A DNA stretch of 64,000 nt from Saccharophagus sp. K07 (GTDB lineage: Bacteria; Pseudomonadota; Gammaproteobacteria; Pseudomonadales; Cellvibrionaceae), in contig NZ_QRAI01000003.1 of assembly GCF_014336955.1 (NCBI RefSeq), forward strand, positions 186,001 through 250,000. The letters are read 5' to 3'. The position numbers were made by a program, and so were the translations under genes. The stretch's first letter is position 1. Each line of letters starts with the position of its first letter. The notes under the pieces are model-generated. The model was not told where the DNA came from, did not search any database, and saw only the letters and a list, made by a program, of their open reading frames with translations. Shown here one piece after another: positions 10,088 to 19,800 of this stretch.

Positions 10088-10870
10088 TTAATCGAAGGCG
10101 AACATATCCATCGCCAGAATCCCATACTCATAACTGCTGTGCAGATGCCGGACATTGCCAGCCCCACCCGCACCAAGGGCAACAAATAAAGGCAAAAGGT
10201 GTTCTTCAGAAGGATGGTTGCGACTGGCGTAAGGCGCCAGGGAGCGATAATTCAGCAGAACGTCAACGTCATTTTCTTCCAGGCATTTTTTCATCCAGAT
10301 ATCAAATTCGCTCACCCACGCCGGCACCGCAGAATCTATATGCTGACCGCGAAACTCGTACAAATTGTGGGTGAGTGAACCAGAACCCAGAATCAGCACA
10401 TTCTCATCGCGCAGAGTTTGCAACGCCTGCCCTATGCGGAAGTGATCAGCCGGTGTCGCGCCGCGCACAACGGACACCTGAAATACCGGAATATCCGCTT
10501 GCGGATAGATCAAACGCAACGGCACCCAGGCGCCGTGATCGAGGCCGCGGGAGGTGCTGACGCCGACAGGAAATCCCCCCTGTTTCAGCAATTCCACTGC
10601 GCGCGCGGCAAGTTGGGGAGCACCTGCCGCAGGGTACTGTATGTCAAATAATGCCTGCGGAAATCCGCCGAAATCGTGAATGGTCTCAGGCTTCGCCGTC
10701 ACCGATACCGCCGGCCCACCCATGGATTCCCAATGCGCCGATGCCACCAGAATTGCCGAAGGCGTCGGCAATGTCGCCCCCAGGTTTTTGAGAAAGTGAT
10801 GGGCAGGGCTCTCCTGGATCGCCAGCATCGGCGAACCGTGGGAGACAAATAAGGAAGGCAAGCGAGCCAT
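10088..10870 (-). CDS. DODA-type extradiol dioxygenase (YgiD-like)
   Basis: Probable ring-opening dioxygenase of the LigB/DOPA-4,5-dioxygenase group, using a non-haem metal ion; the natural substrate is unknown. 260 residues, normal length. Expected metal and catalytic histidines are visible: FVSHGSPM near residue 10, ILVASAHWES near residue 43, RGLDHGAWVPL near residue 108, and SGSLTHNL near residue 160. The ATG is preceded by AGAGGTGAT. It stands alone between the GH5 gene (convergent) and an RlpA-like gene on the same strand. E. coli ygiD is the nearest well-known relative. Confidence 0.86.
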   Translation of the reverse strand: MARLPSLFVSHGSPMLAIQESPAHHFLKNLGATLPTPSAILVASAHWESMGGPAVSVTAKPETIHDFGGFPQALFDIQYPAAGAPQLAARAVELLKQGGFPVGVSTSRGLDHGAWVPLRLIYPQADIPVFQVSVVRGATPADHFRIGQALQTLRDENVLILGSGSLTHNLYEFRGQHIDSAVPAWVSEFDIWMKKCLEENDVDVLLNYRSLAPYASRNHPSEEHLLPLFVALGAGGAGNVRHLHSSYEYGILAMDMFAFD

Positions 10871-11020
10871 ATCACCTCTCTAAAAAAACACGCGCAGAGT
10901 TATCAATAAGTAGGTATAGATAAAAGACCGCCGAATCGCCCAAACATTCAAGTATTGGTTTAATTGAAAAATGCAATTTGCCTAAAGAATTGTAACGGCG
11001 ATTACACATCGCAAATCGAA

Positions 11021-11407
11021 TTACTCGACCTGCTCGATCTTCACATCGATCACGCCCACTTTATGATCGCTGATATTGCCAAATGCGGATTTCGACAAAT
11101 CAATAATTCTGCCTTGCACGAACGGCCCTCGATCATTGACCCTTACCACCACACTTTTTCCATTTTGAATATTGGTCACTTTCACTTTTGTGCCGAACGG
11201 CAAAGTCCTGTGTGCAGCGGTTTTTAAATCATGCCTATAAAGTTCCCCACTCGCCGTTTTTCGATTTTGGTGCTTATCCGAATAAAAAGCAGCTTTACCC
11301 GTCTGCGAAAATTTTTCAGATTTTTTATGAGAATCGATAGGCGCGGTAGCGCAACCCCAAAAGGCCAGCATGGCAAATCCCAAAAACAGCTTGGGTAAAA
11401 TATGCAT
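11021..11407 (-). CDS. Short RlpA-like lipoprotein (double-psi beta-barrel)
   Basis: 128-residue exported lipoprotein, probably acting on or binding septal peptidoglycan as RlpA does (family inference). The signal peptide ends in AFWGCATAP, with Cys near residue 19. The mature part is one double-psi beta-barrel domain: TGKAAFYSDKHQNRKTASGE, then LPFGTKVKVTN, VVRVNDRGPF and RIIDLSKSAFG. There is no SPOR domain, so it is much shorter than canonical RlpA. The ATG at 11407 has GGAG 8 bases upstream; the longer open frame upstream lacks a signal peptide and is unlikely to be translated. Confidence 0.87.
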   Translation of the reverse strand: MHILPKLFLGFAMLAFWGCATAPIDSHKKSEKFSQTGKAAFYSDKHQNRKTASGELYRHDLKTAAHRTLPFGTKVKVTNIQNGKSVVVRVNDRGPFVQGRIIDLSKSAFGNISDHKVGVIDVKIEQVE

Positions 11408-12362
11408 AAGAGATCTCCAACAATTGAATAAATTATTTTTTCTCAAAAAGAAAATCCATTTCGAATACCTCAACATCTTCTCTGTAACAAAACAGCTACC
11501 ACTTACCCTGGTATTTTTATCGCACAATTTTCCATGACATCTTCGATGCGCCAAATCAACTTGGCGTGCAAGAACAAAATTATTTTTTCGCAAACTCTGC
11601 AAAAATGATCGTATCCACTTTGATTTTTGATCGTCTGCACGTGACGACGATGGCCACTGCTACAGATGCAGCCCCGCATAATCGGCACTGCATTGGATAG
11701 CTCATTATTTATACATGCCCTTCACGCGCGGATAACCTTGTTCAAAGAGTGCGGCAAGACACATAAGCGTTGCATTGGGCATGTGCGGCTGAAACGGGAG
11801 CTTCTGTTACATCCATATAAGAAACCTGGACTTCGTCAGCATCTGTCTGCCCGCCTCTATCCTTTAACATGCCAAATTCTTTCAGCGTTCGCCAAAGTGA
11901 TATCAAGCCGATCACGTTAAAGGGCTAAATAAATCCTTACTAAGGTCGCAGCATCCTCCAGCTCAAAAGATATGGTCTCTATTGGAGGTGCAAAAAACGC
12001 TTGCGATGATTTTTTTATTCGCCTGATCTTGCCCTTGATGTCACATTTGTCATCTATCACTCACACTTTGAGAATTCCATCACAAAAAAGACCGAGGCTT
12101 TTCTTAAATTAACTGTGAGTTTTTAAAAAAATGCGGAAGGTGGCCTCTTTTTCTAATTGTCAAATGAGACATATTCCAAATTCTGTGATGATCACGGCAG
12201 AAAGTCGCCGCCCAAAAGGTAGAATGCGGCGTGAAGTAAAGAGATGGTCCGGAGGTTGTGCAGCTTCCTACTTCCAACCAGTACTTCTCAACGATAAAAA
12301 CCGGTTCAGCAATAATAAACTGTTAATTCTGATCGATTATTGATCAGCAAACGGAGTAAACC
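11408..12362. other. Long intergenic region before the GH6 cellulase
   Basis: About 950 bases with no convincing gene; the short open frames lack good starts and family-like composition. It must hold promoters for the rlpA-like gene (minus) and the GH6 gene (plus). A palindrome lies just before the GH6 ribosome binding site (see 12329-12347). No tRNA or clear riboswitch fold was recognised. Confidence 0.5.
12329..12347. promoter_or_regulatory. Inverted repeat just upstream of the GH6 gene
   Basis: CTGATC and GATCAG arms separated by 7 bases, 15 bases before the GH6 start codon. It could be an operator or a small leader hairpin; no matching regulator can be named from sequence alone. Confidence 0.35.
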
Positions 12363-14216
12363 ATGCTATCCACTAACCTGCGGTGTCTCAGTTCCCGCCT
12401 CGTCGCCACAACATTGTTGGCGAGTTCCGTGGCGCTCTTGTCCGCTTGCGGCAGCCCAGATCCAGATCCAGTCGGCGGCTCAAGCTCAAGTTCCAGCTCA
12501 AGCTCTTCGAGCTCCAGCTCCTCTAGCTCAGGCACACCTTCATCTTCTTCATCATCTTCTAGCTCATCAAGCTCCAGCTCATCCAGCAGTTCAGGCTTGG
12601 GCAACTCTGACGTAGCAGTTGTTGACCCTGCAACTTACGACGGCACTATCCCTCTGACTGAACAAGCCAAAGGTAAGCCCGGTGCATCGCTGCAAACTAC
12701 TGGTAACCCGTTCGCGGATTCCTATTTCTATTTGAGCCCAGACATCAGCACCATGATGGACTACTCACTGAACGTAGTTCGTAACGACGCTGATCTGGTG
12801 AACAAGATCAAATACATTCAGCGTCAACCAAGTGCTGTATGGATGGACTCCATCGCGACTATTTACGGTGATCCAGCAGCCGGACGTCGTTCTTTGGAAG
12901 GCCACTTGGACGCAGCTGTTGCGCAACAGAAATTCTTCGAAGAGCTCGATGGTAAGATTTCTCCAATGACCATCGTTATCATCATCTACAACCTGCCCGA
13001 CCGTGACTGTGCGGCCTTCGCATCCAACGGCCAGTTGTATGAAATCGGTAAACCACGTGATCCGAACCCAACCCTGGGCGGTATGGAGAAATACCAAAAC
13101 GATTACCTGCGTGTAATCACCAGCACTCTCCAGAAGAAGCCCGAGTACAAAAACTTGCGTATCGTTGCCATGTTGGAGCCAGACTCCTACCCCAACATGA
13201 TCACCAATACCAAGCTGAACCCCGATGGACCTTCTCTGGTATGGCCTGAGTTGACCACTCAAGACGGCACTACCTACTGCGATACCTTGTTGACCTATAG
13301 CTCTCCAGGTCTGGAATCCGGCCTCGGTGTATACGGTCGCGGTCTGCAGATCGCCATCGAAGAACTGTACAAAGTTGGCAACGTCTACACCTACCTGGAT
13401 ATCGGCCACGCTGGCTGGCTGGGCTGGGATGACTCTATGAGCAACAACAGTAACCTGAAGCGCGCTGTGGAAGGTTTCTTGAAGTTGATCAAAGGTGCTA
13501 ACACTGACGGTATCGACGGCTTCAAGAAAGTCCGTGGTTTCGCCTCCAACACATCTGGTTACACTCCAGTTGAAGAGCCTCTCATCTCCAACGCAGAAGC
13601 TGACCGTATGGCTCTGAGCGACTGGTACGAGTGGAACAAGTCTGTTGACGAACTGAGCTACATCGACGCGTTCAGCGCACGTGTTAAGTCACAACAGCCC
13701 GGCTTCAATCCTGGCTTCATCATTGACACTGCACGTAACGGCTGGGGCGCTCCAAACCGTCCGAAACCCGGCACAGGCACCAAAGGTACCGACAGCAGCA
13801 AGCGAGTTGACAAACGTGCCCACCGCGGTCACTGGTGTAACGTCAATAACGCCGGTGTTGGTGAAGTACCTAAGGCCAACCCAGATCCAACCCGTCCACA
13901 CTTGGACGCGTTCTTCTGGATGAAACCACCGGGTGAATCCGACGGTATCTCCTTCGATGCCAGCAAGTATCCGAAAGGCTCTGCTGCTTATAACGCTCTT
14001 GACGAAGTAGACCGTGCAATCGTTGACAGCGCGTCTGATCCGAAATACGCAGGTAAGACACTGGATACCATGTGTACACCCGGCGGAATTCGTGACGGCG
14101 ACAAAGAAGTGGACGTGGTTCCTGCATTGGCACCACACGCTGGTGGCTGGTTCCACAAGCAGTTCATCATGCTGATCAAGAACGCCTATCCTGAACTCGG
14201 TACCAGTGACTATTAA
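12363..14216 (+). CDS. Lipoprotein GH6 cellulase with poly-serine linkers
   Basis: Inverting beta-1,4-glucanase/cellobiohydrolase of family GH6, expected on the outer membrane. 617 residues. Lipoprotein signal ends LLSACGS (Cys at about residue 29, Gly at +2). Two serine blocks separated by a Gly-Thr-Pro spacer form a ~45-residue linker. The GH6 domain covers about residue 110 to the end, with the family signatures IIYNLPDRDCAAFASNG and AMLEPDSYPNM; the Asp in EPDS is the expected catalytic acid. Later blocks include YLDIGHAGWLGW and the C-terminal KPPGESDG. No separate cellulose-binding module is visible, unlike secreted Cellvibrio GH6 enzymes. The design matches the GH5 protein upstream, suggesting a paired surface cellulolytic role. 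GGAG precedes the ATG. Confidence 0.93.
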   Translation: MLSTNLRCLSSRLVATTLLASSVALLSACGSPDPDPVGGSSSSSSSSSSSSSSSSSGTPSSSSSSSSSSSSSSSSSSGLGNSDVAVVDPATYDGTIPLTEQAKGKPGASLQTTGNPFADSYFYLSPDISTMMDYSLNVVRNDADLVNKIKYIQRQPSAVWMDSIATIYGDPAAGRRSLEGHLDAAVAQQKFFEELDGKISPMTIVIIIYNLPDRDCAAFASNGQLYEIGKPRDPNPTLGGMEKYQNDYLRVITSTLQKKPEYKNLRIVAMLEPDSYPNMITNTKLNPDGPSLVWPELTTQDGTTYCDTLLTYSSPGLESGLGVYGRGLQIAIEELYKVGNVYTYLDIGHAGWLGWDDSMSNNSNLKRAVEGFLKLIKGANTDGIDGFKKVRGFASNTSGYTPVEEPLISNAEADRMALSDWYEWNKSVDELSYIDAFSARVKSQQPGFNPGFIIDTARNGWGAPNRPKPGTGTKGTDSSKRVDKRAHRGHWCNVNNAGVGEVPKANPDPTRPHLDAFFWMKPPGESDGISFDASKYPKGSAAYNALDEVDRAIVDSASDPKYAGKTLDTMCTPGGIRDGDKEVDVVPALAPHAGGWFHKQFIMLIKNAYPELGTSDY

Positions 14217-14246
14217 TCGTCACTGATCGTTCGAGATCAAAAACTG

Positions 14247-14283
14247 AAAGCCCCCTCGGTGATGCCGAGGGGGCTTTTCTTTT
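14247..14283 (+). terminator. Strong terminator of the GH6 gene
   Basis: Stem AAAGCCCCCTCGG / CCGAGGGGGCTTT with a 5-base loop and a T-rich tail (TTTTCTTTT), 30 bases after the stop codon. Confidence 0.92.
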
Positions 14284-14342
14284 GTGCTCTCGATAATTTG
14301 TGATTCCACCAAGTAGCGCCAAGTCAGTTGAGAGTAGGCATT

Positions 14343-14708
14343 TCAGAGATGACTTGAATCCAACCAATCCGCTTTGGACCCCGCAAAAATCACCTTGATT
14401 TTAGAAGGCTTGAATGGTGTATCGAGAATAGCCAGCGGCCAATCTGCATATTCCCCTTCACTACTCCACTCAATATTTGAACCGCACTTGCGACAAAATC
14501 TGCGCACAACTGAATCTGAAGATTGAAAAGACGTGAGTTCTGCTTCTCCAGATAAATAGTGCAAATACTCGCGTTTAACACTGGCGTATGTCGCAAACGC
14601 CGCTCCATGCTGCTTTTGACACATTTTGCAGTGACAATGGGTTACAGCCTTTGGCTCTGCCAAGACTGCAAAAGTGATGGTGCCGCATAGGCAGCTGCCT
14701 TTATGCAT
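14343..14708 (-). CDS. GFA-family zinc protein (glutathione-dependent formaldehyde-activating-like)
   Basis: Small zinc-binding protein of the GFA/CENP-V fold, 121 residues. All expected cysteines are present: SCLCGTI, HCHCKMCQKQHGAAF and FCRKCGSN. The exact reaction is unknown for most family members; glutathione-formaldehyde adduct formation is shown for only a few. The ATG at 14708 gives the normal N-terminus (MHKGSCLCG). It lies 32 bases after the broken glyoxalase-like gene, on the same strand, so the two may form one unit. Confidence 0.85.
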   Translation of the reverse strand: MHKGSCLCGTITFAVLAEPKAVTHCHCKMCQKQHGAAFATYASVKREYLHYLSGEAELTSFQSSDSVVRRFCRKCGSNIEWSSEGEYADWPLAILDTPFKPSKIKVIFAGSKADWLDSSHL

Positions 14709-14818
14709 GGATGTTTCCGAGGGAGTGAATTGGGGAAATATTAGTCGGCAGGTAATAGTTTTGGATTCCAGACAACTTCCCACAAGTGTCTATCGGGGTC
14801 GAGGAAATAGCCGGCATA

Positions 14819-14827
14819 CCCCCCCCC
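14819..14827. repeat. Poly-C tract (9 C) inside the VOC gene
   Basis: Run of nine C followed by six A. Family-like sequence (FLGGYAGYF) would need 7 or 10 in the run, so the observed length puts the gene out of frame. Confidence 0.9.
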
Positions 14828-15057
14828 AAAAAAGTCACCTGCGCAGGCTTAACGATCTCCGCACCTGCCTTTTCCGCTTGCGCCATTACCGCATCAACTT
14901 CTTCTTTTGAGGCCACGTTATGACCGACGGAAAAATCAGTGGCACTGGGAGAGGAGACCGGCAAACCCGTATCGTGAGCCAAACTTTTGCGCGGCCAGAG
15001 CGCCAGTTTTAATCCGGCATTCAAATCAAAAAATGCCACGGCACCATGCGCTAAATT

Positions 15058-15068
15058 CCCCCCCCCCC
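15058..15068. repeat. Poly-C tract (11 C) inside the VOC gene
   Basis: Run of eleven C. A run of 10 (or 7) would join the VOC reading frame through GIVGG...NLAHGAVAFF; 11 breaks it. Confidence 0.9.
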
Positions 15069-15212
15069 ACGATTCCTTCTGTCTGCAACTCTAAGCCATC
15101 GCGATAAAAGCGAACCGCCTTTTCCAAATCATCCACGCAAAGTGTCAGCACGGAAATTCTTGGCTTCATAATTTAGACCTGGCTTCAGAAACGAATTCAA
15201 GAGAAATGCTTT

Positions 15213-15911
15213 TTATTTGCACGACACAGTGGTCGAATGGCCGATATAGAGCATTAATTCTCCAACGCTAATTCTCTCCCACATAACCCGGCCTTCGAGA
15301 CCTTTAATGGAGATAGCGCAGGTCGGACCAATGACTTCTTTGAGTTTTTGATTTTCTGCCGCAATGGCCTTGATAATTTCGTAGCGATACTTTTGCGGTT
15401 CGACGATACTCAAGCCAATATCGCCCCGCTCTTCCACCAAGGTTCGCCCTTCCAGCTTCGTTTTTTGAATAAAAGTACGCAGATTTCCAATTTGAGATTT
15501 GGCGGATTGTTTTTTATCGAAGGCGACTTTGACATAGATATCAATGTAGGAAGTATCCGACTTACTTTTATCCTGCAGAAGCTCAAGGGATTCATAGTTC
15601 AATTTGACCGGCTCGAGAAACCCATCGCCGTAGGAAATCTCAATACCTTTAACAGATGAGGATGCTTTGATGAAATTGTTGATGGTTTTGATAACTTCAT
15701 TGCGGCGCAGGTCCGGATCGCGACTGTCATTAATCAGACGGATGTTCTGCACAAGAAAATCAGCATCCTTAACAATAGTAACGGCAGGTACTTCATAAAA
15801 ATCGTCCGCACTGGCGCGAATTCCGGTTACAACAATTTCTTCGACAAAGCCTTGCGCGTTGGCACTACAAATTAAAGCGGCAAAAATCCAGGGGGAGATT
15901 CTTTTTGACAT
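15213..15911 (-). CDS. Exported hypothetical protein with TonB-box-like N-terminus
   Basis: 232 residues with no confident family. A signal peptide (MSKRISPWIFAALICSANAQ) is followed at once by VEEIVVTGIRAS, which closely resembles the start of mature TonB-dependent receptors. The protein is far too short for a receptor barrel and has no plug. The rest is alternating strands and helices with a SIMPL-like look (KGIEISYGDGFLEPVKLNYE, VKVAFDKK), and it ends in two cysteines that may pair (GPTCAI and TTVSCK). The ATG at 15911 is well placed. It is preceded on the same strand by the CBM48-like gene and a terminator, so it likely has its own promoter. Confidence 0.7.
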   Translation of the reverse strand: MSKRISPWIFAALICSANAQGFVEEIVVTGIRASADDFYEVPAVTIVKDADFLVQNIRLINDSRDPDLRRNEVIKTINNFIKASSSVKGIEISYGDGFLEPVKLNYESLELLQDKSKSDTSYIDIYVKVAFDKKQSAKSQIGNLRTFIQKTKLEGRTLVEERGDIGLSIVEPQKYRYEIIKAIAAENQKLKEVIGPTCAISIKGLEGRVMWERISVGELMLYIGHSTTVSCK

Positions 15912-15953
15912 AGCGATCCTTCATGTATGTGCGGATGGGGAGAACAATATTCA

Positions 15954-15990
15954 CAAAAGCTGCAGACGACCAGACCGCCGGTCTGCAGCT
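15954..15990 (-). terminator. Terminator of the CBM48-like gene
   Basis: Arms AGCTGCAGAC (15981-15990 read on minus) and GTCTGCAGCT (15958-15967), followed on the minus strand by TTTTGTG. Located about 50 bases after the small-gene stop. Confidence 0.65.
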
Positions 15991-16041
15991 CACACAACTT
16001 TAGTTATAAGATCAAAATTGTGTTATACCATCACAACTTCG

Positions 16042-16350
16042 TTATACCACCACAACCGAATTATCCACATTAGCGATTTTGCTGGGCACGTATTTATCGG
16101 CATCGTAGTCGTTTTCCCAGCGCTCACCGTCGAGCACATAGCGATATTCGTATTCGCTGCCGGTTTCCAGTTCCAGCGTAGTGGCGAAGCTGCCGTCTTT
16201 TTGTTTTTTCAGTGGCGTGCCGCTGAACTCCCAATTATTGAAGTCTCCTGCGAGGTAGATTTTTTTGGCTTCCTTGGCCAACTCAGCTGGAGCAATGAAT
16301 TTGACTTTGCAAATGGGTTTCGATTTCAAGTACTTCTTGTCTAGACTCAT
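16042..16350 (-). CDS. Small CBM48/isoamylase-N-like glycogen-binding protein
   Basis: 102 residues consisting almost only of the early-set beta-sandwich domain found in glycogen-branching enzymes and AMPK beta subunits. Visible motifs: KKIYLAGDFNNWEFSGTPLK, DGSFATTLELETGSEYEYRY, VLDGERWENDYDADKYVPS. No signal peptide, so cytoplasmic. It probably binds glycogen or maltodextrin or acts as an adaptor, but no catalytic domain is present and the function is not known. ATG at 16350 is the natural start. Confidence 0.82.
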   Translation of the reverse strand: MSLDKKYLKSKPICKVKFIAPAELAKEAKKIYLAGDFNNWEFSGTPLKKQKDGSFATTLELETGSEYEYRYVLDGERWENDYDADKYVPSKIANVDNSVVVV

Positions 16351-16875
16351 GCAGGTTTACCCCGGTCAAGATTTCAAATTAAAACAGTCGTTTCATAAAC
16401 CGTAATACCAGGAATGAAACGGAAGATGGATTTGGTCGCGACGACGGGCGTCGCAGCGGTTTGGATTGTAGCCCCAAGATTCACTATAGACAAAAAATCG
16501 GCAGTTTTAGAAGTCGCCCACTTGCGCCATATCAAACAGTCACTGTTTATACATAAGACGAGCAGATTTATTAACTGTGCAAATAGTTGCAGGCCAGACT
16601 CCGTCGAAAACGTCTGATTTACGCACGACGGATTAGACAAACTCCCGCCTTGCGCCGTATTCAGCGCTCACTATCGAAAGGTCATCTCAAAAACCACCTG
16701 GTCGCCGCGCAGGCTAGGTGCTCCGCGTGATCAGCATCCCCCACGGCATCCCGGTGTATAAGTTGAGATAGCTTTGAGTAACCGTTTGAGCGTTCCTGTG
16801 CCGAGATGCAATACTTGCAGGTAACTCTAAAAACTGACGAAGACTTAGTGCTCGGTCTTCTAAAGGATTGTCACT
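16351..16875. other. Intergenic region between divergent genes
   Basis: About 525 bases between the CBM48-like gene (minus) and the acyltransferase fusion (plus). No supported gene, RNA or strong hairpin was recognised; it presumably carries both promoters. Confidence 0.45.
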
Positions 16876-19800
16876 ATGCAGAAGCTACGCCACTTCACTG
16901 GCGCCATTCCCTTTTTTACCGCAGTCTTTTTAAACGCCTTTGTCGACTTGGGCCACAAGATCGTTATCCAAAATACTGTCTTTAAACTTTATGTCGGGCC
17001 GCCGCAGGTTATGCTGACGGCGCTGGTCAATAGTTTGATCCTGCTGCCATTTATTCTTTTGCTTTACCCCGCGGGCTTTCTGTCGGACAAATTCCGCAAA
17101 ACCGAAGTCATGCGCATCTCCGCCTGGGCGGCGGTGGCCTGCACCGTGTTGATCACCCTCTTCTATTATTTGGGCTGGTTCTGGGCAGCGTTTGCGATGA
17201 CGTTTTTGCTCGCTGCCCAATCCGCCATCTATTCACCTGCCAAATACGGCTTTATCAAAGAGCTTTTCGGCAAGGAGCGCCTGGGCGAAGGCAATGGTGT
17301 GGTATCGGCGCTATCCATTGTGGCGATTCTCGCGGGCATTTTTGTGTATTCAGTGTTGTTCGAATCGGGCTTCCGCGCCGCCGCGCCTTTAGAGACAGAA
17401 GCCGAAGTGCTGAGAGCCATAGCACCCATCGGCTTTCTGCTGATTCTGAACAGTCTGATTGAAGTCGTCATGATGTATCGTCTACCGCAACAGCCTCCTA
17501 CTGGGGTGACGACGGCTTTTTCCTGGCCGCGTTATTTAAGCGGACGCACCTTTAAAGACGATATGCAGCCGCTGTTGCAAAGCCGCTTGATTCGCCTGTC
17601 AGTTGTCGGATTGGCGGTTTTCTGGGGTGTAGGGCAGGTCATGCTTGCCGCTTTCCCGGCGTTTTATAAGGAAACTGTCGACGACGATAACACCATTCTG
17701 GTCCAGGGAATTTTGGCGTGCACCGGTATTGGTATTGCACTAGGCTCCGTGTTCGCCGGCAGATTTTCCCGCAATTACATCGAAACCGGATTATTGCCAC
17801 TCGGCGCCCTGGGCATCGCCATAGGCTTGTGGCTATTGCCGGGCTCCTCCTCCGGTTGGGCATTCGCTGCAATCTTTTTGTTTGTCGGCTTTTCCGGCGG
17901 TGTGTTTATTGTTCCACTCAACGCACTGATTCAGTACTACGCCGGCAACAACGAGCTGGGCAAAACTCTGGCGGCGAATAACTGGGTGCAGAACGTGGTG
18001 ATGCTGAGTTTTCTCATTCTCACTGCGAGCTTCGCCTATTTTGGCTGGAGCAGCAAAACTCTGCTGCAATTGATCGCTGTAGTGGCGGTAATCGGCTGTA
18101 TCTACGTAGTGTTTCAATTGCCGCAAAGTTTTATGCGGTTTCTGCTCGGCTATATTTTGTCGCGCCGCTATAAACTCACCGTTCAAGGTATGAAAAATAT
18201 TCCCTCCAAGGGCGGCGTTTTATTGCTCGGCAATCACATCAGCTGGATCGACTGGGCCATTTTGCAACTCGCCTGCCCTCGGCCATTGCGCTTTGTCATG
18301 TTGCGGTCGATTTATCAGCGCTGGTATCTCAAATGGTTTTTTGATTTGTTCGGCTGTATTCCCATCGACTCTGGCCCACGCAGTCGCAAGGCGCTGGTGG
18401 AAGTTGCGGAAGCCTTGAATCGCGGTGATGCCGTGTGCCTCTTCCCTGAAGGAACCATCAGCCGCACCGGCCATTTGGCGGAATTTCGCCACGGTTATGA
18501 GCGCGCCTGCGAATTGGCAAAAGATTCCGTCGTAATCGTGCCGTTTTATTTGCGCGGTTTATGGGGCAGCCAATTTTCCCGCTCTTCACCGCGCTTAAAG
18601 GCAAATTCATCTTCAACCTTGACGCGCGATCTGGTGGTGGCCTTTGGTTCGCCTCTGGCGAAAGACACCAAGGCAGATGTGCTCAAACGGCGCGTGTTTG
18701 ATCTGGGCATTACCTCGTGGCAAGAGTATGTGAAAAACCTGCCGACCATCAGCCATGCCTGGATTGCCAGCGCGAAAAAAACCGGGCGCAAATTGGCCAT
18801 TGCCGATTTTTCTCTCGATCAGGAATTAAGCGGCAACCAAGCTTTGACTGGCAGTATTGTGCTGGCGCGCAGAGTGCGCACAAAAATCAAAGAGAAAAAT
18901 ATCGGCATATTGATGCCTACCAGCGCACCTGGCGCTTTGATCAATATGGCGGTGCTACTCGCGGGTAAAACGGTCGTCAATTTAAATTACACCGCCAGTC
19001 GCGAAGCGTTGATATATGCCATAGAACAAGCGGGCATCAATACCATTTATACGTCCACACGTTTTTTGCGCAAATTGGCGCAGCGCGGAATTCAACTGGA
19101 AGATCTCAGCGTCGACTTGGATATAGTGGATCTCGAACAGCTCAGCCGTTCAATTTCAACGGCAGAAAAACTGATCACCTTGCTATGTGTAAAATTCCTG
19201 CCCACCAGTTTTATTCAATCGGTATATTCGTTCGGCAAAAATGCGGATGACACCGCGGCAATTTTATTTTCCAGCGGCAGCGAAGGCATTCCCAAAGGGG
19301 TAATGCTGTCCCACAAAAACATTATCGCCAACGTGAAGCAGGTTGCGGACGTTCTGAATATGGAAGACAACGACGCCATGATGGCGAATTTGCCTTTATT
19401 TCATGCGTTTGGCCTGACTGTCTCGCAATTTTTACCCTTGCTGGAAGGCTGCCCGATGATTTGCCATGCGGACCCGACCGACGCCGTCGGCGGTGCAAAA
19501 GCCATCGCGCGTTATCGCGCGACCATTATGTGTGGCACTTCCACCTTCCTGCGTCTGTATTGTCGCAACACCAAAGTGCATCCATTGATGCTGGACAGTC
19601 TGCGCGTTGTGGTCGCCGGCGCGGAAAAACTTAGCGAAGACGTGCACACCGCATTTCAGTTGAAATTCAATAAACCCATATTTGAAGGTTACGGTGCAAC
19701 CGAAACCACACCTGTTGCCAGCGTCAACCTGCCGGACAAAATGGAATCCGAAACTTTCCAAGTGCAACGCGGCCACAAATTGGGCTCAGTCGGTATGCCT

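Larger units (their letters stand above)
14741..15169 (-). pseudogene. Glyoxalase/VOC-family gene interrupted at two poly-C tracts
   Basis: Vicinal-oxygen-chelate protein, about 143 codons if repaired. The first part (MKPRISVLTLCVDDLEKAVR, to EGIVG) reads in one frame up to an 11-C tract at 15058-15068. The middle part (HGAVAFFDLNAGLKLALWPR to VKPAQVTF) is in another frame up to a 9-C tract at 14819-14827. The end (YAGYFLDPDRHLWEVVWNPK, LLPAD, stop at 14741) returns to the first frame. Total length is a multiple of three, so the two shifts cancel. Without shifting, the first frame meets a stop soon after the 11-C tract. Either a homopolymer sequencing error, a decayed gene, or a gene switched by slippage at the tracts. 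The protein body is otherwise well conserved with no other damage. Confidence 0.8.

Noticed and set aside
12035-12060. CRP site upstream of GH6
   Set aside because: Only one half-site (TCACATTT) is good; the partner half does not match.
12480-12600. Second simple-repeat tract
   Set aside because: Same explanation: the serine linker of the GH6 protein.
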